From the NCBI GenBank assembly GCA_964350445.1, contig CAYGKA010000024.1, forward strand, positions 4,223 to 68,222: 64,000 nucleotides of DNA, written 5' to 3'. The notes under the pieces are model-generated. The model had not been told where the DNA came from and ran no database searches. It was given only the letters and a program-made list of their open reading frames with translations. This DNA comes from Hwanghaeella sp964350445 (GTDB lineage Bacteria > Pseudomonadota > Alphaproteobacteria > UBA8366 > Aestuariispiraceae). Shown here one piece after another: positions 8,377 to 16,875 of this stretch (the stretch's first letter is position 1; the number at the start of each line of letters is the position of its first letter). The translations under genes were made by a program, and so were the position numbers.

Positions 8377-9441
8377 TTAGCCAAGCAGGGCGTAGGTCAA
8401 GCCGATCACGACAGATCCGCATAGCGCGATGCCCAGATAGAGCAGGAAGACCGGAAAGCGGACCAGCGCTTTCACCGCGATCGCGGCCGGTATGCTGGTC
8501 ACCGCGCCGGCGACCATGAAGGTCAGCGCCGCAGGGGCGCTGAGGCCCATTTCCATCAGGCCGCTGGTCAGCGGGATCGCCGCATAACCGTTCAGATAGG
8601 CAGGAACGCCGATGAAAGCCGCCGCGGGGATGGCCAGCGCGCCGGCGCCGCTCAGCCATTCGCCAACTTGCTCCATCGGGGCATAGGCGAGCATCATCGC
8701 TTCCAGCAGGAAGGCCAGTGTCAGCCATTTCGTCAGGAACCATCCGGACCGCTTCGCTTCCTTGCTGAAGACCGTCCTGCGTTGCGCTTCCCCCCAGAAG
8801 CCCCAGACCGGCTTGTCCCCGCGGGTGTAGGCGCCGGTGCCGCAAGTCGATGCCGTCCCGATCAACGGATCGCGCAAAAGGGCCGACCGACCAAGCAACA
8901 AGACCGTGAACCCGCCCATCAACCCTATGGCGATCGCCGCCGCCGTCTTGATAACCGTGAATTCCGTTCCCAGAACAGCCGCTGTCACCACAAACATTTC
9001 CGGGTCCATAACCGGGGAAGCCAACCAAAACGCCATGACCGGCGCCAAAGGCACGCCGGACGCCAACAAAGCGGCAATCAACGGCACCACGCCGCAGGAA
9101 CAGAACGGCGATAACGCCCCGACAATGGCGGCCATGAACGTCGCCTGTACGATATTGCCGTTGAACGCCTTGGCTATAAGCCCATCCGCGCCGGTCGCCT
9201 TCAAATAGGCCGCCAGCAGAACCGACACGATGATGAAAGGCGCGATACCAAGCAGGCTGTTTCCGGTGGCGATCACCCCATCCTGCGCCGTGCCCGCATC
9301 CGCCAGGAACCAGACAAGGGCGATCCCGGCAACGGTCAGCAGCACACGGTCGAACTTTCCGACCTTTAGCCTGATCCATCCTGCGGTACTTCTAGAATTA
9401 TCGAAAGATCTAGGGTCGGATTGTTGTATCGTATCACTCAT
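8377..9441 (-). CDS. ArsP/YraQ-type permease (PF03773-like)
   Basis: Eight or so hydrophobic helices over 354 residues. The signature S-P-F-C-S-C-G-V-V-P-L (about 111-121), with its Cys pair, and A-F-W-L-A-S-P-V-M-D-P define the permease family that includes the organoarsenical efflux protein ArsP. The upstream ArsR gene supports a metalloid role, though other family members have unknown cargo. Start uncertain: the ATG at 9441 has AGAGAG upstream, but codons 12-19 then contain a copy of the ArsR-box-like site. The in-frame GTG at 9345 (GGAAAG 10 bases before it) lies 38 bases beyond that site, close to the arsR arrangement, and may be the real start. That would give a 322-residue protein opening directly at the first helix. 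Confidence 0.82.
   Translation of the reverse strand: MSDTIQQSDPRSFDNSRSTAGWIRLKVGKFDRVLLTVAGIALVWFLADAGTAQDGVIATGNSLLGIAPFIIVSVLLAAYLKATGADGLIAKAFNGNIVQATFMAAIVGALSPFCSCGVVPLIAALLASGVPLAPVMAFWLASPVMDPEMFVVTAAVLGTEFTVIKTAAAIAIGLMGGFTVLLLGRSALLRDPLIGTASTCGTGAYTRGDKPVWGFWGEAQRRTVFSKEAKRSGWFLTKWLTLAFLLEAMMLAYAPMEQVGEWLSGAGALAIPAAAFIGVPAYLNGYAAIPLTSGLMEMGLSAPAALTFMVAGAVTSIPAAIAVKALVRFPVFLLYLGIALCGSVVIGLTYALLG
9384..9406 (-). promoter_or_regulatory. ArsR-box-like site, copy 2, near the permease start
   Basis: Core TTCTAGAATTATCGAAA at 9390-9406. Over 23 bases it matches the site upstream of arsR (9902-9924) with one difference, in the same orientation. It falls inside the coding sequence if the permease starts at 9441, but 38 bases upstream of the alternative GTG start at 9345. 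The T-T-C-G-A-T-A-A-T-T-C-T-A-G-A-A form on the minus strand resembles known ArsR operators; binding is inferred. Confidence 0.6.
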
Positions 9442-9489
9442 CGCATCTCTCTTTCGGGGAGCCCGGCCGGGGCCCAGCCACACGTAAAA

Positions 9490-9867
9490 TCAGGTGTTTT
9501 CGAAGACCTTCCGCCAATGGCGGCCATGGCCCGCGGGCCCGTTGCCGGAACGACCATCATCGCCCGTGCCAACGTCACTGGAATCCGCGCAGCATTCATC
9601 GGCCAGATAGCCGATAACCGCATCCATCACATCGTAGCGTGCCCGGCAGATCAGGGTTGTTCCCTGCTTTTCCCTGGCCACCAGATCCACCGTATCCAAA
9701 AGCTTCAAATGATGACTGAGGGTCGATCCCGGGATCGAGACGACTTCCTGAATGCGGCCAACGCTCATCCCCTCCGCCCCCGCGCGGACCAGCAGACGGT
9801 AAATCTGCAAGCGCGTCGGATTGCCAAGGGCGTTCAGCCGGTCTGCGGTTTGTTCAAGATCGCTCAT
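9490..9867 (-). CDS. arsR: ArsR-family transcriptional repressor
   Basis: 125 residues with the winged helix-turn-helix of the ArsR/SmtB family: L-G-N-P-T-R-L-Q-I-Y-R-L-L, then S-T-L-S-H-H-L-K-L-L as recognition helix (about 48-57). A vicinal Cys pair (C92-C93, in A-D-E-C-C-A-D) sits in the C-terminal helix, where arsenite-sensing ArsR proteins of the Acidithiobacillus type carry their As(III) ligands. The D-C-V-C metal motif of plasmid ArsR is absent. The tail is polar and Gly-rich. An operator-like site lies 35 bases before its ATG and recurs at the permease, so one repressor probably controls both genes. Arsenic as ligand is inference. Confidence 0.85.
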   Translation of the reverse strand: MSDLEQTADRLNALGNPTRLQIYRLLVRAGAEGMSVGRIQEVVSIPGSTLSHHLKLLDTVDLVAREKQGTTLICRARYDVMDAVIGYLADECCADSSDVGTGDDGRSGNGPAGHGRHWRKVFENT

Positions 9868-9901
9868 GGCGAGAATTTATCACAACCAACGCCTACGTCA
9901 A

Positions 9902-9924
9902 CGGTATTTCTAGAATTATCGAAA
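9902..9924 (-). promoter_or_regulatory. ArsR-box-like site, copy 1, upstream of arsR
   Basis: Core TTCTAGAATTATCGAAA at 9908-9924, ending 35 bases upstream of the arsR ATG. It is one of two near-identical copies (other at 9384-9406). Position and form fit an autoregulatory operator. Confidence 0.6.
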
Positions 9925-10002
9925 TAATGGTTTTCCGCTATCTCCGCTTGAAGCGCGGCAAGGACCGATCCATTTTCGGAACGACATTGGACGCCAACCG
10001 AA

Positions 10003-10290
10003 TTGGATGTATACCCTGTGACCGACAGCAGCGGGCGTTTGCCTTTACCCGATATCCCCTCGCCCTGCGTCGGCGTCTGCGCCGTAAACCCGGCAACGGG
10101 CCAATGCCTGGGATGCTTGCGCAGCATTGATGAGATCGGGGCCTGGCCGCGCGCCAGCAACGAGGAACGGCTGGCCATCCTGCAAGAGCTGAAGGAACGC
10201 CGCCGGGCTGCCGGCCGCACAAGCGCGGCGGATCAACGGCCGCGCCGCAGAGCGCGCAAAAGGACCGGTGCGGCGGACGGCAACGACTAG
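10003..10290 (+). CDS. DUF1289 domain protein
   Basis: Up to 95 residues. The central motif S-P-C-V-G-V-C...G-Q-C-L-G-C-x-R-S-I-D-E-I-G-A-W is the DUF1289 signature, with four Cys that could bind a metal. A basic Arg-rich tail follows. The function of the family is not established. The longest frame begins at TTG 10003; GTG 10018 is an alternative, and neither has a good ribosome-binding site. Its stop codon overlaps the stop of tadA on the other strand (10287-10290). Confidence 0.75.
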   Translation: MDVYPVTDSSGRLPLPDIPSPCVGVCAVNPATGQCLGCLRSIDEIGAWPRASNEERLAILQELKERRRAAGRTSAADQRPRRRARKRTGAADGND

Positions 10291-10751
10291 GAGTGGCGTT
10301 TTTCCTGGAAGAACGACCGTAAAAGCGCGCCGCATTCCGCTTCGGCCATGCCGCTGACGACATCCGGTTTATGATGGCATGTCGGCCGGTCGAAAACCCG
10401 GGCGCCATGGTCGACACCGCCGCCCTTGGGATCATAAGCGCCATAGACCAATTTTGCGATCCGCGCGTGGGAAATCGCACCGGCGCACATTGGGCAAGGC
10501 TCCAATGTGACGTAAAGGTCGCATCCGGTCAGCCTGGGCGAGGTCACCACCGCCGCCGCGCGTCGAATGACCAACAACTCCGCATGTGCGGTCGGGTCCT
10601 TCAATTCTTCGACCCGATTGCCGTCCTCGGCAAGCACGTCGCCCGTCTCCCGGTCGACGACGACCGCGCCGATCGGCGATTCACCCCGCGCGGCAGCCTG
10701 CTTGGCTTGCTCCAGCGCGCGTATCATATATGGGTTGCGTCTTTCCTGCAT
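10287..10751 (-). CDS. tadA: tRNA-specific adenosine deaminase TadA
   Basis: 154 residues of the cytidine/deoxycytidylate deaminase fold. T-A-H-A-E provides the zinc His and the proton-shuttling Glu, and L-E-P-C-P-M-C-A-G-A-I the two zinc Cys. H-A-R-I-A-K-L-V-Y-G-A and D-x-K-G-G are typical of TadA, which converts A34 to inosine in tRNA-Arg(ACG) in the cytoplasm. The frame is open for another 138 codons upstream without similarity. I chose the ATG at 10751 (M-Q-E-R-R-N-P-Y-M) from family length; the ATG at 10727 is possible. It is divergent from rluB. Confidence 0.9.
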   Translation of the reverse strand: MQERRNPYMIRALEQAKQAAARGESPIGAVVVDRETGDVLAEDGNRVEELKDPTAHAELLVIRRAAAVVTSPRLTGCDLYVTLEPCPMCAGAISHARIAKLVYGAYDPKGGGVDHGARVFDRPTCHHKPDVVSGMAEAECGALLRSFFQEKRHS

Positions 10752-10870
10752 GGCGGGCGAAGCGTAGAGTGCGCGCCGCCGCCCCACAAGTTCAGCGGGG
10801 CACAAGTTTGCAGGGCCCATAATACCCGCGCAGCGATTGCGCCAACCACCGAAGACAAGGAACCGACACC

Positions 10871-11719
10871 ATGGATAGCCCGCAGGACGCCGACGCCCAA
10901 CGCATCGCCAAAGTGATGGCCCGCGCCGGTCTGTGTTCCCGCCGGGAAGCGGAACGCTGGATCGCAGAGGGCCGAGTCGCCATCGACGGCGAAGTGATCC
11001 TGTCGCCCGCCGTGACCGTAACCGCTGAAAACAAAGTGATGGTCGACGGCAAGCTGATGCCGACCGCGGACCGGGCGCGCCTATGGCGCTACCACAAGCC
11101 GGCCGGTTTGTTGACCACGAGCAACGACCCGCAAGGCCGCCCGACCGTCTACCAGGACCTGCCACGGGACCTGCCGCGCCTGATCAGTGTCGGGCGCCTC
11201 GACCTCAATTCCGAAGGTCTGCTGCTGTTCACCAATGACGGGGAACTGGCCCGTAAGCTGGAACACCCGCTGACAGGCCTTCCGCGCAAGTACCGCATCC
11301 GTGTCTATGGCGTCGTCGACCCGGCGAAGCTGGAAAGCATCGACCGCGGCGTCACGGTCGATGGCGTGGAATACGGTCCCATCTACGCCGAACTGGAACG
11401 TCAGCAGAGCAGCAATGCCTGGATCACGATCATTCTGCGCGAAGGCAAGAACCGCGAAGTCCGGCGCGTCATGGAGCATCTCGGATACCGGGTGAACCGG
11501 CTGATCCGCACCGGCTACGGGATTATCGCACTCGGCGATTTGCCGCGCAGCGCCATTGAAGAAGTGCCGATCGGCGTGGTGAAGAAACTGATGGGCGAAA
11601 GGCACAAGGGCGCAAAGGCCAAACCCAAACCCGTGAAGCCGGGATACAAACGAAAAGCCGCCGCGAATAAATCACGCAGCAGGACGGATGCCGGTGCGGA
11701 TCGTCGCGGGAAAACATAA
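10871..11719 (+). CDS. rluB: 23S rRNA pseudouridine synthase (RluB/RsuA family)
   Basis: 282 residues. An S4-type RNA-binding domain (about 9-60, R-I-A-K-V-M-A-R-A-G-L-C-S-R-R-E-A-E) leads into the catalytic domain. There the motif G-R-L-D-L-N-S-E-G-L-L-L carries the catalytic Asp. The later G-K-N-R-E-V-R-R-M/V-x-E-x-L-G segment is also conserved. The length and the basic Lys/Ala tail (about 235-282) suit RluB, which modifies U2605 of 23S rRNA, better than RsuA. AAGGAA precedes the ATG by 9 bases. The last 32 bases overlap rsmD. Confidence 0.88.
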   Translation: MDSPQDADAQRIAKVMARAGLCSRREAERWIAEGRVAIDGEVILSPAVTVTAENKVMVDGKLMPTADRARLWRYHKPAGLLTTSNDPQGRPTVYQDLPRDLPRLISVGRLDLNSEGLLLFTNDGELARKLEHPLTGLPRKYRIRVYGVVDPAKLESIDRGVTVDGVEYGPIYAELERQQSSNAWITIILREGKNREVRRVMEHLGYRVNRLIRTGYGIIALGDLPRSAIEEVPIGVVKKLMGERHKGAKAKPKPVKPGYKRKAAANKSRSRTDAGADRRGKT

Positions 11720-12248
11720 GGGCGTACGCCTCGACGCCCCGGAAGGCCCCGCCACCCGCCCGACATCGGACCGGGCGCGCGAGAATCTGTTCAACATTCT
11801 GGGCCACGGCGACTATGCGGAAAAGCTGCGCGGCGGCCGGGTTCTGGAACTGTTCGCGGGGACAGGGGCGCTTGGCCTAGAGGCATTGAGCCGTGGCGGC
11901 GCCCATTGCGTCTTCGTCGAAAACAGCAAACCCGCGCTGGCGGCGCTGCGCGCCAATATCGCGAAATGCAGGGCCGAGGACCGCAGCAAGGTGGAAGCGT
12001 CTGACGCCTTTCGACTAAGGCCGCAGGCGAAACCCTACGACCTCGTCCTGATAGACCCGCCCTATAGGGAAAGGGCAATCGAACAGGCGATCAAGGCCGC
12101 GCTCGACGCCCGCGCGGTAGGCGCGGATACATTGGTGATCGCACAGCTCGACCCCAAAACGACGTGGGACACACCGGAAGGGTTCACACTGTTGGATGAC
12201 CGCCGCTACGGGGCAGCCCGGTTCCTGTTCTTCACCCGCAGCCAATAG
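11688..12248 (+). CDS. rsmD: 16S rRNA (guanine-N2) methyltransferase RsmD
   Basis: 186 residues. R-I-V-A-G-K-H-K-G and R-P-T-S-D-R-A-R-E-N-L-F-N-I-L open the protein as in RsmD. The SAM-binding motif is L-E-L-F-A-G-T-G-A-L-G-L-E-A-L-S-R-G (about 53-70), and the catalytic D-P-P-Y is near residue 123. It methylates G966 of 16S rRNA during small-subunit assembly. The start lies inside the 3' end of rluB, so both rRNA-modification genes are probably co-translated. It converges on the MFS gene 13 bp away. Confidence 0.9.
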   Translation: MPVRIVAGKHKGVRLDAPEGPATRPTSDRARENLFNILGHGDYAEKLRGGRVLELFAGTGALGLEALSRGGAHCVFVENSKPALAALRANIAKCRAEDRSKVEASDAFRLRPQAKPYDLVLIDPPYRERAIEQAIKAALDARAVGADTLVIAQLDPKTTWDTPEGFTLLDDRRYGAARFLFFTRSQ

Positions 12249-12261
12249 ACCGGCGAGACGC

Positions 12262-13449
12262 CTAACTGCTTTGTTCCACGGCAATCCGCTTCCGGCTAAG
12301 CGCCAGGATCATGAACAAAACGGGTATCAAAATGGCGAAGCCGATCCAGAATTGCGCTGTCACATGGATATGTTCCAGCGCCAAGCCCGCAAGGGCCGGC
12401 CCGGCGATCCGGGCCAGGCTGGACGTAGACTGCGCGGTTCCCATGACAGCCCCTTTCCAGCCTTCCGGCGCTTCGCGGCTCATAAGACTTTGCATCGCCG
12501 GATTGTGGAATCCCATCGCGATGGCCAGCAGAGCCATGGGCAGTGCCAACCAGTAGAATTCCGTTACGAAGCTCAAGGCAACGACCGACAGCATCAGGGA
12601 AACCGCGCCGATCAAGGCGACCCGCGCCTCGCCCATCTTCTTGCTCAACCGGCCGACCAGACCGCCCTGAACGATCGCATTGATGACCCCCGCAAAAGCC
12701 AGGAAATAGCCGATCTCCCGCGGACCGATATCCAGCACATGCGCGCCCCACAGGGCCAAAGTCCCTTCGACGCCCGTGAAGACCAGGGAAACCAAAAAGA
12801 ACGGCACCAGCAACCGAAGCAGCCAGGGTTGCCGGGCGACCTTCAAGGCGCCTTCGGCCAAGTCGGCCTGATGGACGCGGTGACGCGCCGGTTCCTTCAC
12901 CATCACGGCCGTGATCAATAGCCCGATACAGGCGCAGCCTGCGGAAATATAGCTTGGAAAGGCGAAGTCCGGCTGGTCCGCGCCGACCGCCGTCGCGCCG
13001 ATCGCCGGCCCGATGGTGAAACCGATGCCAAAGGCGGCGCCGAGCATCCCCATGCCCTTGGCGCGATCCTCGGATGTCGTGACATCGGCGACGAAAGCCT
13101 GACTGGTGGCCAGCCATCCAGCGGTGAACCCGGCAAAGGCGCGGCTCATGAAGATCGCCAACTGGGTATCGGCATTCGCCAGCCAGACATAGCTGATGAC
13201 CGTTGCGAATACCGAGATCACCATCACCGGCTTCCGGCCGATCCGATCGGAGAGCCTGCCCCAGAACGGCGCGCTCAACAGGGAACAAGCAGAAAAGACC
13301 GAAAAAATCGCCGCAGCTTCGAAATCACCGCCCCCGGCTTCCTTCATCGCGAAAGGCAGCAACGGAATGATGATGCCCAAGCCGATGATGTTGACGCAGG
13401 TGGCTGCGGCAAGCGGGATCAGGGCCTTGAAATTGGATTCACTGGACAA
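12262..13449 (-). CDS. MFS drug/metabolite transporter (TetA/DHA1-like)
   Basis: 395 residues with about 12 hydrophobic helices. The MFS motif A between helices 2 and 3 is G-R-L-S-D-R-I-G-R-K-P-V. G-F-T-A-G-W and the repeated G-F-T-I-G-P-A-I-G (motif C type) fit the proton-driven DHA1 exporters. No in-frame ATG exists near the N-terminus; translation most likely begins at TTG 13449 (GGAA about 9 bases upstream), placing helix 1 at about residue 9. The substrate is unknown. It converges with rsmD and lies 81 bp downstream of mutL on the same strand. Confidence 0.8.
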   Translation of the reverse strand: MSSESNFKALIPLAAATCVNIIGLGIIIPLLPFAMKEAGGGDFEAAAIFSVFSACSLLSAPFWGRLSDRIGRKPVMVISVFATVISYVWLANADTQLAIFMSRAFAGFTAGWLATSQAFVADVTTSEDRAKGMGMLGAAFGIGFTIGPAIGATAVGADQPDFAFPSYISAGCACIGLLITAVMVKEPARHRVHQADLAEGALKVARQPWLLRLLVPFFLVSLVFTGVEGTLALWGAHVLDIGPREIGYFLAFAGVINAIVQGGLVGRLSKKMGEARVALIGAVSLMLSVVALSFVTEFYWLALPMALLAIAMGFHNPAMQSLMSREAPEGWKGAVMGTAQSTSSLARIAGPALAGLALEHIHVTAQFWIGFAILIPVLFMILALSRKRIAVEQSS

Positions 13450-13530
13450 GGACGGTTCCGGCAGGTGGTGTCTGACTCTGCGGGAGTAACGGGCCGAACC
13501 GGCAAAGTCAAAACCTCAACACGCGGCCGG

Positions 13531-15396
13531 TTACCGCCTGCCGAAGAGACGCTCGATATCCGCCAGTTTCAGTTCGACATAGGTCGGACGGCCATGATTG
13601 CACTGGCCGGAATGCGGCGTCGCTTCCATTTGCCTAAGCAGGGCGTTCATTTCCTCGGTATTGAGCCGCCGGCCCGCCCGGACGGATCCGTGGCACGCCA
13701 TCGTCCCGCAGACCTCTTCCAGTTTCTCTTTCAGGGTAAAGGCATCGCCCAGATCGGAAAGTTCGTCGGCCAAATCGCGCACCAGCCCCTGTACGTCCAA
13801 ATCGCCCAGCAGCGACGGCGTTTCGCGAACCGCGACGGCCCCCGGCCCGAATCCTTCGAGGACCAACCCCAGTTCCGCCAATTCCTCAGCGCGGGAGAGC
13901 AGTTTGGCCGCGGCCTCGTCATCCAGCTCGACGATCTCCGGGATCAGCAATCCCTGTCGCGGGACGCCTCTCTCGCCCAGCGCCTGCTTCATTCTTTCGT
14001 AGACCAGGCGCTCATGAGCCGCATGCTGATCGACGATCACAATGCCGTCACGCGTCTGGGCGACGACATAGGTTTCATGCAATTGCGCCCGCGCGGCGCC
14101 GAGCGGGTGATTTTCCCAGGCTATGGTCCCCGGCACGCCGTCATCCGACCGGGCCGCCGGGGCGAAGCCGATATCCTGCGCCCCATCCAACGGGCCGTGA
14201 AACGCTGCGGCGGCCTCCGCCAGACCGGCGGTCGCCCCCTGAAGCGGTGCATAGCCGGGTGTATAACCGCCGGATGGCATTCGCACGGCGCCCGAATGCG
14301 GCCGGCCTGTGAACGAAAACTGATGCCCCATCCCATTGGATCCTTGCGGCCGGATAGAGCCCAACGCCGCGGCGGATACGGTCGTTGAAGCCCGGTGGCC
14401 CGCTTCCGCCAGGGCATGTTTCAACGCGCCGACGACCAACCCGCGAACGGAACCGGGATCGCGGAACCGGACCTCCGCCTTCGCGGGGTGGACATTGACG
14501 TCCACCATGCGGGGCTCGACCTCCAGGAACAGCGCCAGAAGAGGATGCCGGTCGCGGGCCAGGAAATCCGCATAGGCGGCGCGAACCGCCCCGGTCAGTT
14601 GTTTGTCCTTCACCGGGCGGCCGTTGACGAAAAGAAACTGCATCGCAGCCGTGCCGCGGTTCAGCGTCGGCAAGCCGGCGAAACCGGACAGGGTCGCACC
14701 GTCCCGCTCCGCCGAAATCGGCAGGGCGTTCTCCATGAATTCCCGCCCCATGATCGCACCCAGGCGGGCCAGCCGTGTATCCAGCAATTCTCCCTGTTCG
14801 GCGCGCAGCCGGATCCGTTCCCGGTTGCCGTCATGCAGCGAGAAAGAAACCTCCGGATGGGCCATCGCCAGTCGATTCACGACCTCGATCACGGCAGAGG
14901 TTTCTGCCCGTTCGCTGCGCAGGAATTTGAGGCGCGCCGGAGTCGCATAGAACAGGTCGCGCACCTCGATCCGTGTCCCTGGCGGGCCGGAAGCCGGCAT
15001 GACCGATCCCACCTTCCCGCCTTCGATCGCAAGCGCCCAGGCATTCTCTTCACCCGCAGGCCGGCTGGTCAGGGACATCCGGCTGACCGAGGCGATGGAC
15101 GGCAAGGCCTCTCCCCGAAAACCCAGGGTCGCGATGTTGAAAAGGTCTTCGTCGGGCAGTTTGGAGGTCGCGTGGCGTTCGATCGCCAGCATCAATTCAT
15201 CCGCCCCCATGCCACAGCCGTCATCGGTAATGGCGATCAGGCTGCGCCCGCCCTCGCGGATGGCGACATCGACCCGTTGCGCGCCGGCGTCTAGACTGTT
15301 TTCAGCCAATTCCTTCACCGCCGAGGCAGGGCGTTCCACCACCTCGCCCGCGGCGATGCGGTTCACGATAGTCTCTGGTAATCGGCGGATGGCCAT
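13531..15396 (-). CDS. mutL: DNA mismatch repair protein MutL (endonuclease type)
   Basis: 621 residues. The N-terminal GHKL ATPase shows E-L-A-E-N-S-L-D-A-G-A, D-D-G-C-G-M and L-G-F-R-G-E-A-L-P-S-I within residues 29-101. The Ala/Gly-rich linker covers about 330-425. The C-terminal dimerisation domain has D-Q-H-A-A-H-E-R-L-V-Y-E, matching the D-Q-H-A-x2-E-x4-E endonuclease motif of bacteria without MutH, and the later A-C-H and C-N-H-G-R-P motifs that complete the metal site. MutL links MutS mismatch recognition to strand nicking. It follows pgi by 21 bp on the same strand. Confidence 0.95.
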   Translation of the reverse strand: MAIRRLPETIVNRIAAGEVVERPASAVKELAENSLDAGAQRVDVAIREGGRSLIAITDDGCGMGADELMLAIERHATSKLPDEDLFNIATLGFRGEALPSIASVSRMSLTSRPAGEENAWALAIEGGKVGSVMPASGPPGTRIEVRDLFYATPARLKFLRSERAETSAVIEVVNRLAMAHPEVSFSLHDGNRERIRLRAEQGELLDTRLARLGAIMGREFMENALPISAERDGATLSGFAGLPTLNRGTAAMQFLFVNGRPVKDKQLTGAVRAAYADFLARDRHPLLALFLEVEPRMVDVNVHPAKAEVRFRDPGSVRGLVVGALKHALAEAGHRASTTVSAAALGSIRPQGSNGMGHQFSFTGRPHSGAVRMPSGGYTPGYAPLQGATAGLAEAAAAFHGPLDGAQDIGFAPAARSDDGVPGTIAWENHPLGAARAQLHETYVVAQTRDGIVIVDQHAAHERLVYERMKQALGERGVPRQGLLIPEIVELDDEAAAKLLSRAEELAELGLVLEGFGPGAVAVRETPSLLGDLDVQGLVRDLADELSDLGDAFTLKEKLEEVCGTMACHGSVRAGRRLNTEEMNALLRQMEATPHSGQCNHGRPTYVELKLADIERLFGRR

Positions 15397-15417
15397 GGGC
15401 CGGGAGGAACCCCCTCC

Positions 15418-16746
15418 TTAACTTGGATTCTGCAGATCGTATAGATACTGACGCGTCAGTTTTTTGCCGTGCTCCACCGCCGGCTGGTCAAACGGATCGA
15501 CGTTCAGCAAATGCGCGGACAAGATCGTCTCAAGCATGAAGTGCATCATGATTCCGCCCAACGCGTACTCATTGATCGCATCGAAATGGATCCGGCGGAC
15601 GGGTTTGCTGTGTTCGATCAGTGTTTCGGACGTGCCGCGGCGCGACGCATCCATCAATTCCGCAAGCGTCCGGCCGGCCAGATAGTCCATGCCGGTCAGT
15701 TTCGCGAGGTCGGGGTCGACCGGTTCGACGGTACCCGGGCCGACATTCTCGGTATCTTCCTCCAGCGGTCCGGAAAGCACGGTGAACATCTTGTCCGCCG
15801 GCCCATCGAGCCAAAGCTGCAATTGGCTGTGCTGGTCGACCGGACCGGTGCCGTAGATCGGGGTCGTCCCCTCGCCATCCTTGCCGAGGCTTTCCGCCCA
15901 AAGCTGGCGGTACCAACGGGCGAGAGAGCCGAGACGGTCGCTATAAGCCAGCATGACATGCGACATGATCCCGCAACTTTTGTTGAGGCCGACATTGACG
16001 GCGGCGCCCAGGGCCGGGTCGGCCGTAAGCGGGTCTTTCGCCGTCAGGGTTCGGTTCAGGATATCGGCGGCCCCTTCACGCACCGCCTTGGCATCGAGAC
16101 CGGCAATCAGAGTCGGCAACAGCCCGACCACAGATAGAACCGAATACCGGCCGCCGACCTTGGGATCGTGATCCAGAACCGGCAGATCGAATTCCTTAGC
16201 CAGCCGGCGCAACGGGTTCTCCCCGGGCTCGGTGATGATGGTGACGTGATCCTTGATCCGGGAATCGCCCAAGGTGGCCCGCAACAACGGCAGCACGCTG
16301 AGGAACTGCATCAGCGTTTCCGCGGTGCCGCCGGATTTGGAAATCACGATCCAGCCTGTCTTGCGGCGGTCCAAGTGACGGATGACACGATTGAAGCCGA
16401 AAGGATCGACGTTTGTCACGATATGCAGCCTTGGCGCCAATCCGCGTTTGTCGGGGTCCGCCATGGTGTAGAGGGCACGGCCGCCCAGGCTTGATCCGCC
16501 GGTGCCCAGCACCACGACGTCCTCGAAGAAATTGCGGTACCGGTCGGCGACCGTTTCCATTTCCGGAAGATCGTCGCGCCGTTCGGGCAAGCGAAGCAAG
16601 GGCAGCGCGCCGCTTTCCTTCTTGCTGCGAAGGACTTCGATACCTTCCGACAGACCGGACGCATAGCCCGCGACTTGATCCTGTGTAAGTCCTTTCGGAC
16701 CGATAAGGTCCGCCATGCAGGCTTCGGTATCTTGTTTATACGGCAT
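15418..16746 (-). CDS. pgi: glucose-6-phosphate isomerase
   Basis: 442 residues, shorter than the roughly 550 of enterobacterial Pgi. It has V-L-G-T-G-G-S-S-L-G-G-R-A (phosphate-binding loop), N-V-D-P-F-G-F-N, W-I-V-I-S-K-S-G-G-T-A-E-T (the second SIS-fold motif) and a late E-x-G-x-x-L family region. It interconverts glucose-6-P and fructose-6-P. I kept the ATG at 16746 because residues Y-K-Q-D-x-x-x-C upstream of the next Met look conserved in relatives; the ATG at 16716 is the alternative. It lies between an M16 peptidase gene and mutL in one transcription direction. Confidence 0.88.
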   Translation of the reverse strand: MPYKQDTEACMADLIGPKGLTQDQVAGYASGLSEGIEVLRSKKESGALPLLRLPERRDDLPEMETVADRYRNFFEDVVVLGTGGSSLGGRALYTMADPDKRGLAPRLHIVTNVDPFGFNRVIRHLDRRKTGWIVISKSGGTAETLMQFLSVLPLLRATLGDSRIKDHVTIITEPGENPLRRLAKEFDLPVLDHDPKVGGRYSVLSVVGLLPTLIAGLDAKAVREGAADILNRTLTAKDPLTADPALGAAVNVGLNKSCGIMSHVMLAYSDRLGSLARWYRQLWAESLGKDGEGTTPIYGTGPVDQHSQLQLWLDGPADKMFTVLSGPLEEDTENVGPGTVEPVDPDLAKLTGMDYLAGRTLAELMDASRRGTSETLIEHSKPVRRIHFDAINEYALGGIMMHFMLETILSAHLLNVDPFDQPAVEHGKKLTRQYLYDLQNPS

Positions 16747-16875
16747 CGTCGCTATCGGCTCACTATATGGTCTAAGGAAAGTAGGACTACCGGAACGCCC
16801 GACCTTAGGGCCCGCGCATACTCGCCCACCCTGCTTGGCCGTTCAAGTGGCCGCGATCACACAGCAGCAGGAGAT

